Of a stretch of 37,090 bases of DNA, positions 18,773 to 29,336 are shown piece by piece; within the stretch, counting starts at the first letter, position 1; the number at the start of each line of letters is the position of its first letter. The stretch lies in NCBI GenBank assembly GCA_028287975.1, contig JAQBOP010000386.1, forward strand, positions 1-37,090, in the 5' to 3' direction. The DNA is from Mucilaginibacter sp. (GTDB lineage: Bacteria; Bacteroidota; Bacteroidia; Sphingobacteriales; Sphingobacteriaceae). A program made the translations under genes and the position numbers. Under the pieces are notes generated by a model. That model searched no databases and was not told where the DNA came from. It saw nothing but the letters and a program-made list of their open reading frames with translations.

Positions 18773-19657
18773 TTGAAAGCATACATTTTTCCAGGACAAG
18801 GCGCACAGTTTGTAGGTATGGGCAAGGACCTGTACGAGCAGGCTGATAAAGCTCGCGAATTATTTGAGCAGGCCAATGCTATTTTAGGCTTCCGCATTAC
18901 CGATATTATGTTTAACGGTACCGACGAAGACCTTAAGCAAACCAACGTAACCCAGCCGGCTATATTTTTACACTCAGTTATACTGGCTAAAGTACTGCCT
19001 GATTTCGCGCCGGACATGGCTGCCGGCCACTCCCTGGGTGAATTTTCGGCATTAACTGCCGCAGGCGCATTGTCTTTTGAGGATGGTTTACGCCTGGTTG
19101 CGGCACGTGCCAACGCTATGCAAAAGGCTTGCGAGATCCAGCCGTCAACCATGGCCGCTATTTTAGGTTTGGATGATTTTACTGTCGAAGATATCTGCCA
19201 ACGCATCAGCGATGTGGTAGTACCTGCAAATTATAATTGTCCCGGGCAACTGGTCATATCAGGTACCATAACAGGCATTGATAAAGCTTGCGAATTAATG
19301 ACCGCGGCGGGTGCAAAAAGAGCGTTAAAACTAAACGTTGGCGGTGCATTCCACTCGCCGTTAATGGAAGCTGCACGGGTTGAACTGGAGCATGCAATTG
19401 TGCATACCACTATTAACCAGCCTGTTTGCCGCATCTACCAAAATATTGATGCCAAACCATATACTGATCCGCAGCAAATAAAACACAACCTGATAGCACA
19501 GCTTACCGGCCCCGTTAGATGGACACAGACCGTAATGCATATGTTAGAAGATGGCGCTACATCATTTACCGAAGTTGGCCCCGGTAACGTTTTGCAGGGG
19601 CTGGTTAAAAAAGTAGACAGGGCAATGCCAACGGCGAGCGCCTCATTACAACAATAA
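18773..19657 (+). CDS. fabD: Malonyl-CoA:ACP transacylase
   Basis: FPGQGAQFVGMGKDLY, AGHSLGEFSAL, GGAFHSPLM; TTG start. Confidence 0.95.
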   Translation: MKAYIFPGQGAQFVGMGKDLYEQADKARELFEQANAILGFRITDIMFNGTDEDLKQTNVTQPAIFLHSVILAKVLPDFAPDMAAGHSLGEFSALTAAGALSFEDGLRLVAARANAMQKACEIQPSTMAAILGLDDFTVEDICQRISDVVVPANYNCPGQLVISGTITGIDKACELMTAAGAKRALKLNVGGAFHSPLMEAARVELEHAIVHTTINQPVCRIYQNIDAKPYTDPQQIKHNLIAQLTGPVRWTQTVMHMLEDGATSFTEVGPGNVLQGLVKKVDRAMPTASASLQQ

Positions 19658-19663
19658 TTTTAT

Positions 19664-19691
19664 AAGCCGCAAACTAAAGCGGCTTTTTTTT
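19664..19691 (+). terminator. Rho-independent terminator after fabD
   Basis: aagccgc-aaactaaa-gcggctt followed by an uninterrupted T run. Confidence 0.9.
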
Positions 19692-19723
19692 ATTGTAAGT
19701 TTACATAAGTCTATTATATACAT

Positions 19724-22700
19724 TTGAGTTACGCAGGAAAAATACGTTTAATGCTGGCGTTATTGGGCGCCAGTTTATTATTAACGGCAATTATTGTGCG
19801 TTCAACGTATACACCTGCTACCAATCTGTCTCAAACAGCCAAAATCCTCGAGGACAACCTTCAAAGAAAAGAAAGCTATATAGGCCGTGCAATAAGCACA
19901 CCTGAGGGCCTTTACCGGTTTAGAAATTTAGCGACCGATGACACAGACGCTTTAAAATGCATTGAGGAATTTACGGTAGAACGGAATATTAAGGTATTGA
20001 CTTTAAAAAAGGATACGCTTAAGTTCTGGAGTGATATATCATACATTCCCGATAACCTTGCGGCAATAAAACCCGGATACTCTTTTATTAAAGGCAGTAA
20101 CGGCTATTACGAGGCTATTAAACAGGTAAAAGATTATTTCTCTGTGATCTTTCTCATCCCGGTAAAAATTAATTATACCGTACAAAATCAATACCTGCAA
20201 AATAAATTTGACAAGGATCTGCTTGAGGATAATAATATAGAGATAGCCGATTTTACTGATAAAGGAACCTACGCTATCCATAGCGTCGCCGACACCTATC
20301 TTTTTTCCGTAAAGGTAAAACACAACGAGGTTAACTATCGATTTTTTTATTTTGAACTCGCTCTGTGGATATTGACGCTGATTGTAGCATGTACATTGAT
20401 ACAAAACATTTGTAACTACCTGGCTAATAAAGGGCAACTGTTTTTTTCATTCCTGCTGCTTACTGCTTTTATTATAAGTGTACGGTTTGTTAACCTGGAA
20501 TACAATTGGCCCAACTTCACCTACAAGCTTGACATTTTTGATCCGGGGTTATATACATCTAATAAAATCTTCCCGTCATTAGGCGATCTATGTATAAACA
20601 TCTTGATGCTGAGTTGGCTAACAGCACATTTTTACCGCCAGCGGTTTAAGCTGCTCAAATATTCACCCGGAAAATTTGCAAGCTATGCTATCGTTATTCT
20701 CTGTATAATATTGCTCATTGCTATTTCAACAGCGTTGTTAAATGTATTTTATGGATTGATCGTAAAATCACATATCAGCTTTGACGTAAATAATGTGCTT
20801 AATCTGTCAGGTTATAGCTTATGCGGCATTTTGATGCTGTGCTTCAGTTTCCTGATATTTTACTTACTGGACGAAGTTTTTTTAACCTTTTGCAGCAAAT
20901 TAGTTGTACCGGCAAAACATCAGTTTTTACTATTTGCGACAGGCATTTTACTGGCAACTGTCTATTATAGCTATTATCGTAACGAACTTATCTTGTTCTA
21001 TGTACTATGGTCGTTCATAGTTATCATCAGGGGGTATGCATATTTTTATACCAACGCCAGGATCAGCACATTTAAGTTTGCCGCCATACTTTTTATCTGC
21101 GCCATTATATCGTCAGTAAATCTTAATCATTTCGAGACCATTAAAGAGCAGAAGATCCGTAAGTCGTTGATAAAAAAGCTTGAAAACCCCAATGATAAAA
21201 CAGCAGATTACCTGTTTGGAAAGCTTGAAAAGCAAATTACTAAAGATCCGCTGATCATACGGTATTTTAACGATACCGTGCATAATAATGACTACCTGGA
21301 AAACCGTTTTCAAAAGCTTTACTTTGATGGCTACCTGTCAAAATATGATTTCAAGATCCATGAATTTAACGCCGCCGGAAAATCGATCTCGAGTGATAAA
21401 AATTACCAGTTGGATGTTTTTAAAGATATGGTACTTTACAGTTCTATTAAAGTATCTAACTATTTTTATCGTGAAAACGAGTCTTTTGGTTTTCAGAATT
21501 ATTTTGCCATCCTGCCCATTGTAAAAAACAATAAGTTTCTGGGTTCCATTGTAATCGAGCTAAAGTCAAAAACACTACAGACATCCAATTATTTCCCCGA
21601 ACTGTTAATTGATGGCGAGATTAAAAACGAGGATGATTTTAAAAAATATTCATACGCCTTTTATACCGATGATAAATTACTGGCGCAAAGCGGCGGCTTT
21701 GTTTATAAAGTGGTTAGGGATAAGATAAAGTATCCGCCTAAAACTTTTATTTTTAAAACATCAACTTTAAGCAATCCTGCCTGGTATCATCCTTTTTTAA
21801 CATATAGCCATTTAATATATAAGCCAACTGACCGTAACCTTATTGTTATCAGCAAAGAAGAAAACACAGTATTTTATAGCATAACTTCTGTTACCTTCTT
21901 TTTTGTTATACTGCTGGCCTTTAGTGTGCTTACCGTTGCAGCAAGCTGGGCATGGCTGCGCATTAAAATATTAACCATTACCAACAATAAAATTAAATGG
22001 GGTTTTAAAATTACGCTGGATAAAATTTTATATAAAACCCGGATACAGTTTTCGATGGTGTTTGCAGTGGTAATTACATTAATACTGGTAGGCATAATAA
22101 CCTATATATCCATAAGTACCCAATACCAGACCCAACAGGAAAAAGTGATCCGTGATAAGCTGATCAAGATCACAGATGCGTTTGAAAATGGCCTGTTTGA
22201 TAAATACATGACTCATATTAATGAGCAAAGCCAGATCACGTTTGATGCGTTAGCCACCTCTTACTCATCAGATCTGGTTTTATTTGATCGCGAAGGAAAT
22301 TTATTGATCACCACACAGCCCAGGATATATGAATATGGTCTTATTGCAAAGCGCATGAACCCAAACGCGTTTATTACTTTACATAGCCAGCAACGTTCTG
22401 AATTTGTTAATGACGAAACCATAGGCGGCCTTAACTACAAAACCGTTTATGCCCCGTTAAGAAATAATAAAGGCGAAACAATAGCATTTTTACAATTGCC
22501 CTATTTCTCGAACGAGGCTGATTACCGTGAGCGAATCGGGTCATTGCTTAACATCATGATCAATATTTACGCGCTGATATTTATCGCCATTGGCTTATTC
22601 GCGGTGGTTATTGCCCGGCAGATCACCTATCCTTTAAACTTTATTCAAGAAAGTTTAAGTAAGACCATTTATGGTAAAAAGAACGAGCCAATAACATGGG

Positions 22701-23470
22701 ATAGGGACGATGAAATTGGCTCTCTGGTAAAAGAGTATAATAACATGATAGCTGCGTTGGAAGATAGTGCAGCAAGACTTGCCCAATCAGAACGCGAAAG
22801 TGCCTGGCGCGAGATGGCCAAACAGGTAGCACACGAAATAAAAAATCCGCTGACTCCGTTAAAACTTGGTTTACAACTGTTAGAGAAATCGTGGCGTGAA
22901 AAGGATCCCAAATTTGATCAGAAATTTGAGCGTTTCAGCAAATCATTTGTCGAGCAGATTGAAAGCTTATCGTCTATAGCGTCAGAGTTTTCGGCCTTTG
23001 CCAAAATGCCGGATACCCGTATGGAACGTTTTAATATTTTTGATGTGATCAACCAGGCTGTGATCATTTTTAAACAAACAGATAATTTTAATATTATTTA
23101 CAAAGCACCCGGCCAGGCTTTCTTTGTCAATGCAGATAGGGACCAGTTATTGCGTTGCTTTAACAACCTCTTAAAAAATGCGATCGAAGCCACTCCGCCG
23201 GATAGATTTGGCTTATTAGAGATAAAAAGTGAGGCAACTTATAACAATATATTGCTTACTGTTAAGGATAACGGCAATGGCATACCCGAAAATATGCGCG
23301 AAAAGATATTCGAACCCAATTTTACCACCAAAAGTTCGGGTACAGGGCTTGGCCTGGCTTTTGTAAAAAACTCGATTGAAAATGCCGGTGGTAAAGTTTG
23401 GTTTGAAACCGAACAGGACAAAGGGACAACATTTTTTCTTAGCCTGCCTGCAGCCAACTATTCAGAATAA
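19724..23470 (+). CDS. NtrY-like membrane sensor histidine kinase (HAMP, HisKA, HATPase)
   Basis: Multiple TM segments, HAMP, H-box VAHEIKNPLTPLKLGLQLLEKSW, N-box NNLLKNAIEA, G-boxes DNGNGIPE/GTGLGLAFV. Start uncertain: ATG 19751 is an alternative because TACATTTG (19719-19726) overlaps the TTG. Confidence 0.9.
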   Translation: MSYAGKIRLMLALLGASLLLTAIIVRSTYTPATNLSQTAKILEDNLQRKESYIGRAISTPEGLYRFRNLATDDTDALKCIEEFTVERNIKVLTLKKDTLKFWSDISYIPDNLAAIKPGYSFIKGSNGYYEAIKQVKDYFSVIFLIPVKINYTVQNQYLQNKFDKDLLEDNNIEIADFTDKGTYAIHSVADTYLFSVKVKHNEVNYRFFYFELALWILTLIVACTLIQNICNYLANKGQLFFSFLLLTAFIISVRFVNLEYNWPNFTYKLDIFDPGLYTSNKIFPSLGDLCINILMLSWLTAHFYRQRFKLLKYSPGKFASYAIVILCIILLIAISTALLNVFYGLIVKSHISFDVNNVLNLSGYSLCGILMLCFSFLIFYLLDEVFLTFCSKLVVPAKHQFLLFATGILLATVYYSYYRNELILFYVLWSFIVIIRGYAYFYTNARISTFKFAAILFICAIISSVNLNHFETIKEQKIRKSLIKKLENPNDKTADYLFGKLEKQITKDPLIIRYFNDTVHNNDYLENRFQKLYFDGYLSKYDFKIHEFNAAGKSISSDKNYQLDVFKDMVLYSSIKVSNYFYRENESFGFQNYFAILPIVKNNKFLGSIVIELKSKTLQTSNYFPELLIDGEIKNEDDFKKYSYAFYTDDKLLAQSGGFVYKVVRDKIKYPPKTFIFKTSTLSNPAWYHPFLTYSHLIYKPTDRNLIVISKEENTVFYSITSVTFFFVILLAFSVLTVAASWAWLRIKILTITNNKIKWGFKITLDKILYKTRIQFSMVFAVVITLILVGIITYISISTQYQTQQEKVIRDKLIKITDAFENGLFDKYMTHINEQSQITFDALATSYSSDLVLFDREGNLLITTQPRIYEYGLIAKRMNPNAFITLHSQQRSEFVNDETIGGLNYKTVYAPLRNNKGETIAFLQLPYFSNEADYRERIGSLLNIMINIYALIFIAIGLFAVVIARQITYPLNFIQESLSKTIYGKKNEPITWDRDDEIGSLVKEYNNMIAALEDSAARLAQSERESAWREMAKQVAHEIKNPLTPLKLGLQLLEKSWREKDPKFDQKFERFSKSFVEQIESLSSIASEFSAFAKMPDTRMERFNIFDVINQAVIIFKQTDNFNIIYKAPGQAFFVNADRDQLLRCFNNLLKNAIEATPPDRFGLLEIKSEATYNNILLTVKDNGNGIPENMREKIFEPNFTTKSSGTGLGLAFVKNSIENAGGKVWFETEQDKGTTFFLSLPAANYSE

Positions 23471-23564
23471 TTTTTTAACTTGCAGATAATTGCCTAAGCA
23501 CTTTAATACTATTCGCTAAAATATATCGTTATATTTGACTTAATTAAAAACACAGCAAATCTTG

Positions 23565-24197
23565 ATGAGATTTACCCTAATTTTTATTTTGTGCTTCATA
23601 GGTCTAAATGCATCTGCGCAGCTACAATTACAATTCTGGAAACGCAAACCAAAGCCCCAACCCGTAGTTTTAACTGCTGTACAAGCCCTCCCCTCACAAA
23701 TAGATATGGCTACTACAAAGCTGCCTAACGGATTACCCGGCCAACGTTTAAATTATTCTGTTTTTTGCCTTGAGCTGGCTGAGGATGCAATACTAAAAGA
23801 AGCAAAACATAATATGCGTTTCAGGATCTACAATGTTGCCAGCTATAATTTTAGTGATCTGGCTGCCTTGTACCTGCAGCAAAACCGATTCTCTGAAGCT
23901 AAATGGTATTTATTACAAAGCAATACTATAGCACGCCAGGCCGAAAATACCAGGCATTTATTAGACAACCTGATGATCCTTGCTGATATTAAAAATAAGA
24001 TAGGCGAAGTACCATTAGCATTGATGGACTTGCAGGAAGCACATGATGTTGCTGTTGATAAAGGTATGCTGTCAGACTTGGCTATCATCAACAAAAAAAT
24101 AAAATATCTGCAAACCAATAAGATCCTGGCCGCTAAGGTCGAACTGCGTTATGCCGACGCGGTAGAAGTAGCTAATAGTAAAACCGCCGTAAATTAG
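23565..24197 (+). CDS. Secreted hypothetical protein, possibly TPR-like helical repeats
   Basis: Signal peptide (ILCFIGLNASAQ); ALYLQQNRFSEAKWYLLQSNTIARQ.. helical repeat-like. TATATTTG at 23530-23537 upstream. Confidence 0.7.
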   Translation: MRFTLIFILCFIGLNASAQLQLQFWKRKPKPQPVVLTAVQALPSQIDMATTKLPNGLPGQRLNYSVFCLELAEDAILKEAKHNMRFRIYNVASYNFSDLAALYLQQNRFSEAKWYLLQSNTIARQAENTRHLLDNLMILADIKNKIGEVPLALMDLQEAHDVAVDKGMLSDLAIINKKIKYLQTNKILAAKVELRYADAVEVANSKTAVN

Positions 24198-24293
24198 CCT
24201 CTGTTTATAACAATTACGTAAAATACTTAGTGTAATAACAAAACAGTAAAACATTATTGTAATATTGTTACTTGTTATTAGTCTTACAGTATA

Positions 24294-24330
24294 AGCGACA
24301 GATATTTTGCTGTCGCTGATTTTTTATTTT
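24294..24330 (+). terminator. Rho-independent terminator
   Basis: agcgacag-N8-ctgtcgct followed by gattttttatttt. Confidence 0.75.
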
Positions 24331-24400
24331 AGCAATTTATAATAAGGCACAAGTATTGATGTACCCAATAAGAACACCCGAATTAACGTTAGTAAAAGAT

Positions 24401-26554
24401 ATGTTTAAAAGATTTTATTTCGTGCTGGCAATTGGCGCCGCACTAGCTTGTAAAGCAGCCCCTTCAAAACCGGTAAAAGTACCCGGCTCAAATGATCTTC
24501 AGCCTACCGAGCAACAAAGCACGGTTTGTAAAACCGTAGCTAAGTTTATATCTCAATACAACTATAAAAAAGTTGATCTGAATGATTCTTTATCAGCAGT
24601 AATATATAACCGTTATATTAAAAGCTTAGACGAAGGACATAATTATTTACTGGCGACCGATATCCAGGATTTTGATAAATATAAAAACGCATTAAGCGAC
24701 GATATCAAAAATGGTAATCTGAACGATATCTATTACATGTTCAATGTGTTTCAAAAACGGTACGAAGAACGTGTAAAATACTCTATAGCTCAGTTGGATA
24801 AAAATTTTGATTTCACGCAAAAAGAGTCGTTTACTTATGATCGTTCGGATTTGCCATGGGTAGCCAATGAAACGGCAATGAATACTGAGTGGACCAAACG
24901 TGTAAAGTACGACCTGCTTAACTTAACCCTGGCCAGCAATGATATGGCTAAGAATAAAGAGAAGTTAAAAAAACGTTACGAAGACCTGTTGTCACAAAAC
25001 AGCAAATTAAACACCAACGATGTTTTCCAGATCTTCATGGATGACTTTACGGAGGCTATCGACCCGCATACAAACTATTTTGATCCGTTTCATGCGGCAC
25101 AATTCAATATGGAAATGTCAAGGTCATTACAAGGCATTGGCGCTACGCTTGAAACCAAGAACGAATATATTTCTATACAATCGCTTGTTGCAGGCGGACC
25201 GGCCGATAAAAGCCACCAGGTTAACAACGGCGACAGGATCCTGGCAGTAGCACAAGGTAAAGATGGCGAGTTTCAGGACATTATTGGCTGGCGGATTGAT
25301 AATGCTATTAAACTGATCCGGGGTACAAAAGGCACTGTGGTAAAGCTTAAAATATTGTCACAAGGCAAAGCGGTATCTGATCAGCCTAAAATAGTTGAAT
25401 TGGTGCGCGAAAAAATTGTGTTGAAAGACCAATTGGTTAAACAGGAAATAAAAACGTACAACAACAATGGCAAAACTTATAAAATAGGCGTTATAAATGT
25501 GCCTGCTTTTTATGCTGATTTTGCAGCTTACCGTGCCGGCGATGCTAACTATCAAAGTACTACGCGCGATATGAAACGATCTATCGATACCCTCAAACAA
25601 GCCAATGTTGATGGTATAGTGATCGATCTGCGCGAAAACGGCGGTGGTTCATTAAACGAAGCTATCTCGCTTACCGGGTTATTCATTAAAACCGGCCCGG
25701 TAGTACAGGTTAGAGACACACAGGACCAGATAGACGTAAATAAAGACGAAGATCCTTCGGTTGCTTATGCCGGGCCGCTTGCTGTATTGGTTGATCGCTT
25801 CAGTGCTTCGGCGTCAGAGATCTTTGCAGGTGCCATTCAGGATTATGGCCGAGGATTGATCATCGGTACACAAACTTATGGTAAGGGTACCGTACAAAGC
25901 GAGATTGACCTGGATAAGGTGATCACACCATCAATTGCAGAGAAATTAGGCATAACTACAGGCACTGATAAAACTAAGCCGGTGTCAACAGGCAGCGAAA
26001 ATCAGTTTGGCCAGCTAAACTTAACTATAGCCAAATTTTATCGCATTAGCGGCAATTCAACCCAACATAAAGGTGTAATTCCGGATATCGCATTCCCGTC
26101 GTTGATCCCATTGGATAAATATGGCGAGGATACAGACCCATCTGCATTACCGTTTGATATTATTGCTAAAAGTGATTACACAAAAGCGGGCGACTTTACA
26201 GCTGTTATCCCGCAGTTAACCAAATTGCATGAGCAACGCATGACCAGCAGCGCAAGCAACAAAGCGTATATGGAAACCATTGCCGATTACAAAAAGAGCG
26301 AAAAAGAGAAATCGGTAACGCTTAACGAGCAGCAACTTAAAAAACAACGCGATGATGATGAACAAAAAACGCTTAACCGTGATAACGAATTACGTGTTGC
26401 ATTAGGCTTTAAGCCGTTAAAGAAAGGCGAGGCGAAGCCTAAAAAAGAAGATCTCGATCCGTTAAAATTAGAAGCCGGCCAGATCCTGATAGATTATATC
26501 AACATGGATACCAAGGTTACTAAAAATGGTACACCGGCAAAAGCTTTTAATTAA
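24401..26554 (+). CDS. Tail-specific (Prc-like) S41 carboxy-terminal protease, lipoprotein
   Basis: Lipobox ALAC in MFKRFYFVLAIGAALAC, PDZ, RFSASASEIFAGAIQDYGRGLIIGTQTYGKGTVQ, C-terminal DUF3340-like region. Confidence 0.9.
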   Translation: MFKRFYFVLAIGAALACKAAPSKPVKVPGSNDLQPTEQQSTVCKTVAKFISQYNYKKVDLNDSLSAVIYNRYIKSLDEGHNYLLATDIQDFDKYKNALSDDIKNGNLNDIYYMFNVFQKRYEERVKYSIAQLDKNFDFTQKESFTYDRSDLPWVANETAMNTEWTKRVKYDLLNLTLASNDMAKNKEKLKKRYEDLLSQNSKLNTNDVFQIFMDDFTEAIDPHTNYFDPFHAAQFNMEMSRSLQGIGATLETKNEYISIQSLVAGGPADKSHQVNNGDRILAVAQGKDGEFQDIIGWRIDNAIKLIRGTKGTVVKLKILSQGKAVSDQPKIVELVREKIVLKDQLVKQEIKTYNNNGKTYKIGVINVPAFYADFAAYRAGDANYQSTTRDMKRSIDTLKQANVDGIVIDLRENGGGSLNEAISLTGLFIKTGPVVQVRDTQDQIDVNKDEDPSVAYAGPLAVLVDRFSASASEIFAGAIQDYGRGLIIGTQTYGKGTVQSEIDLDKVITPSIAEKLGITTGTDKTKPVSTGSENQFGQLNLTIAKFYRISGNSTQHKGVIPDIAFPSLIPLDKYGEDTDPSALPFDIIAKSDYTKAGDFTAVIPQLTKLHEQRMTSSASNKAYMETIADYKKSEKEKSVTLNEQQLKKQRDDDEQKTLNRDNELRVALGFKPLKKGEAKPKKEDLDPLKLEAGQILIDYINMDTKVTKNGTPAKAFN

Positions 26555-26575
26555 ATCGTATTATTATACAGTCTT

Positions 26576-26604
26576 AGATCCCGGCTAAACAACCGGGATC
26601 TTTT
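26576..26604 (+). terminator. Rho-independent terminator
   Basis: agatcccgg-N8-ccgggatct-ttt. Confidence 0.85.
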
Positions 26605-26642
26605 GGTTTAAAACCAATTGGGTTTGTAACGGTTTATCTATC

Positions 26643-27704
26643 ATGGCTAAGAAACCGTTGCTTGAATTTACCGACAAAGGCATCTATTGCGATAAAGGCA
26701 AGTTTTATATTGATCCCTGGAAACCTGTCGACGATGCCGTAATTACCCATGCCCATGCCGACCACGCTTACTGGGGCCATAAGCATTACCTTGCACACCA
26801 TTTATCGAAAGAGGTTTTATTATATCGTCTTGGCGAGATCCAACTGCAAACTGTTGAGTATGGCGAGACAGTAATGAAAAACGGCGTGGCTATCTCGCTT
26901 TATCCTGCCGGGCATGTTATTGGCTCGGCGCAGATCCGCGTCGCCTACCAGGGCGAGGTATGGGTGGTGTCAGGCGATTATAAAACCGAGGATGATGGTG
27001 TATGTACACCCTTTGAACCGGTAAAATGTCACCATTTTATATCTGAATGTACTTTTGGCATGCCGGTTTATCAATGGAAACCACAGGTGCAGATCTTTGA
27101 CGAAGTAAACAGTTGGTGGCGTAATAATGTAAACAACGGCCAGGCTACAGTAATTGTTGGCTATTCGTTGGGTAAGGCGCAACGCATCCTGCAAAATTTA
27201 GATCTGTCTATCGGTAACGTTTATACCCATGGGGTAATTGAAAACACCAATGAGGCGTTACGCCGCAACGGGGTTATACTTAATCCTACAGAACGAATTA
27301 CACCCGATAACCCGAAAGATGAAGTACGCAAAGGTATTATTATAGCCCCACCATCGTCTGTAGGTACACCCTGGATGCGCAAGTTTCAACCCTACAGTTT
27401 CGGGTATTGCTCGGGATGGATGGCTATCCGCGGAGCGAAAAGAAGACGTGCGGCCGACCGCGGTTTTGTTTTATCAGACCATGCCGACTGGGACGGACTG
27501 ATCAGCGCCATTGACGCTACGGGCTGCGAAAAAGTTTACCTTACCCACGGTTACACCGCCAGTTTTACCCGTTACTTAAATGAAATAGGCTTTGACGCGC
27601 ACGAAGTGCATACTTTATATGGGGATGATGAAGCATTGGAATCCGTTCCAGCCGAAGAGACCGAAGGACGGGCAGGTTTAGAGGGGGTGAGGGCTGTATC
27701 ATGA
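26643..27704 (+). CDS. Ligase-associated DNA exonuclease (metallo-beta-lactamase fold)
   Basis: THAHADHAYWGHKHY, SGDYKTEDDGVCTPFEPV, LSDHADWDGL; overlaps the ligase gene by ATGA. Confidence 0.9.
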   Translation: MAKKPLLEFTDKGIYCDKGKFYIDPWKPVDDAVITHAHADHAYWGHKHYLAHHLSKEVLLYRLGEIQLQTVEYGETVMKNGVAISLYPAGHVIGSAQIRVAYQGEVWVVSGDYKTEDDGVCTPFEPVKCHHFISECTFGMPVYQWKPQVQIFDEVNSWWRNNVNNGQATVIVGYSLGKAQRILQNLDLSIGNVYTHGVIENTNEALRRNGVILNPTERITPDNPKDEVRKGIIIAPPSSVGTPWMRKFQPYSFGYCSGWMAIRGAKRRRAADRGFVLSDHADWDGLISAIDATGCEKVYLTHGYTASFTRYLNEIGFDAHEVHTLYGDDEALESVPAEETEGRAGLEGVRAVS

Positions 27705-29320
27705 AAGCTTTCGCCCAACTTTTCCTCTCGCTCGATGAAACCAACAAGACAAACGAAAAGGTTAAGGTTTTAAAGGACTATTTTAATTGTGTGCCAGATA
27801 CCGATAAGATGCATATGCTGGCGCTGTTTACCGGGCGTAAGCCAAAAAGGGTGATCAATGCCACGCAGATCCGCACCTGGGCAACCGAGATTACCAATAT
27901 ACCGATATGGCTGTTTGAAGAAAGCTACCATGTGGTTGGCGACCTTGCCGAAACCATGGCCCTATTGATGCCGCAAAATACCGACGCCGCCAGCAATAAA
28001 ACGTTAACCGACTGGATAGGTGAGTTAAATAGCCTAAGTGCTAAAACCGAAGAAGAGCGCAAGCTCTGGTTGATAGAATCATGGGCGATGCTGGACACGC
28101 AGGAACGCTTCGTATTTAATAAACTGCTTACGGGTAGCTTCCGTGTGGGCGTATCACAAAGCCTGGTTATTAAGGCGCTTGCCGATATTACCAACCTGGA
28201 CGCGCCTACCCTAACCCACCGCATTATGGGTAACTGGATGCCCGAGACTTATACCTACGAGCAACTAATACAGGAACAGGGCGCGGCTGATGATATCTCT
28301 CGACCATATCCTTTCTTCCTGGCTTACCCGATCCAGGAAACTTCAGAAAAACAGAAATCGGCGGACGATTTGAAGTCCGCTTTGGGCGATGCCGGTGAAT
28401 GGCAGGCTGAATGGAAATGGGACGGGATCCGTGCGCAACTGATTAAGCGTGACGGTAAGATTTTTATCTGGAGCCGCGGCGAGGATCTGGCTACCGAAAA
28501 GTTCCCGGAGCTGCACCCGTTTTTAAATGCGTTGCCCGATGGTACGGTGCTGGATGGCGAGATACTCAGTTTCCAAAACGGTTTACCCATGCCTTTCAAT
28601 GTACTGCAAACCCGCATCGGCCGCAAAAACCTCAGCAAAAAGATTCTCGAAGAAAGCCCGGTTGCACTAATAGCATACGATTGCCTGGAATACGCCGGCG
28701 AGGACATCCGCACCAAAACACAAAGCGAAAGGAGATCGATCCTTGAACAGTTGCAGGCAACGACAGCAATACCTGAAATATTCCGGATCTCCGCATTGAT
28801 CAAGTTTGATAGCTGGGATGAACTGGCTACCATCCGCGAACAATCAAGAGCCATGGTGGCCGAGGGTATTATGCTGAAACGCAAAAGCGCTACTTACCAG
28901 GTGGGCCGCAAGCGCGGCGACTGGTGGAAATGGAAGATCGATCCCTTATCGGTTGACGCGGTGATGATCTACGCGCAAAAGGGCCACGGACGCCGTGCCG
29001 ACCTATACACCGACTACACCTTTGCCGTTTGGGACGGTGATAAACTGGTGCCATTTGCCAAAGCCTATTCAGGGCTTACGGATGCCGAGATCAATAAGGT
29101 GGACTATTTTGTAAAACGCAATACGCTCGAAAAATTTGGCCCGGTGCGCACTGTAAAGCCTGAGTTGGTTTTCGAAATAGGGTTTGAAGGTATTAACCGG
29201 TCGACACGCCACAAGTCGGGCATCGCGTTGCGGTTTCCGCGCATATTGCGCTGGCGGCATGATAAACCTAAGGAAGAAGCCGACACGCTTGATAATTTGA
29301 AGGCGCTGCTGGGCGATTAA
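27701..29320 (+). CDS. ATP-dependent DNA ligase
   Basis: Motif I EWKWDGIRAQL, DGEIL, EGIMLKRKSATYQVGRKRGDWWKWK. Confidence 0.94.
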   Translation: MKAFAQLFLSLDETNKTNEKVKVLKDYFNCVPDTDKMHMLALFTGRKPKRVINATQIRTWATEITNIPIWLFEESYHVVGDLAETMALLMPQNTDAASNKTLTDWIGELNSLSAKTEEERKLWLIESWAMLDTQERFVFNKLLTGSFRVGVSQSLVIKALADITNLDAPTLTHRIMGNWMPETYTYEQLIQEQGAADDISRPYPFFLAYPIQETSEKQKSADDLKSALGDAGEWQAEWKWDGIRAQLIKRDGKIFIWSRGEDLATEKFPELHPFLNALPDGTVLDGEILSFQNGLPMPFNVLQTRIGRKNLSKKILEESPVALIAYDCLEYAGEDIRTKTQSERRSILEQLQATTAIPEIFRISALIKFDSWDELATIREQSRAMVAEGIMLKRKSATYQVGRKRGDWWKWKIDPLSVDAVMIYAQKGHGRRADLYTDYTFAVWDGDKLVPFAKAYSGLTDAEINKVDYFVKRNTLEKFGPVRTVKPELVFEIGFEGINRSTRHKSGIALRFPRILRWRHDKPKEEADTLDNLKALLGD

Positions 29321-29336
29321 GAAATATGGAACTCTC

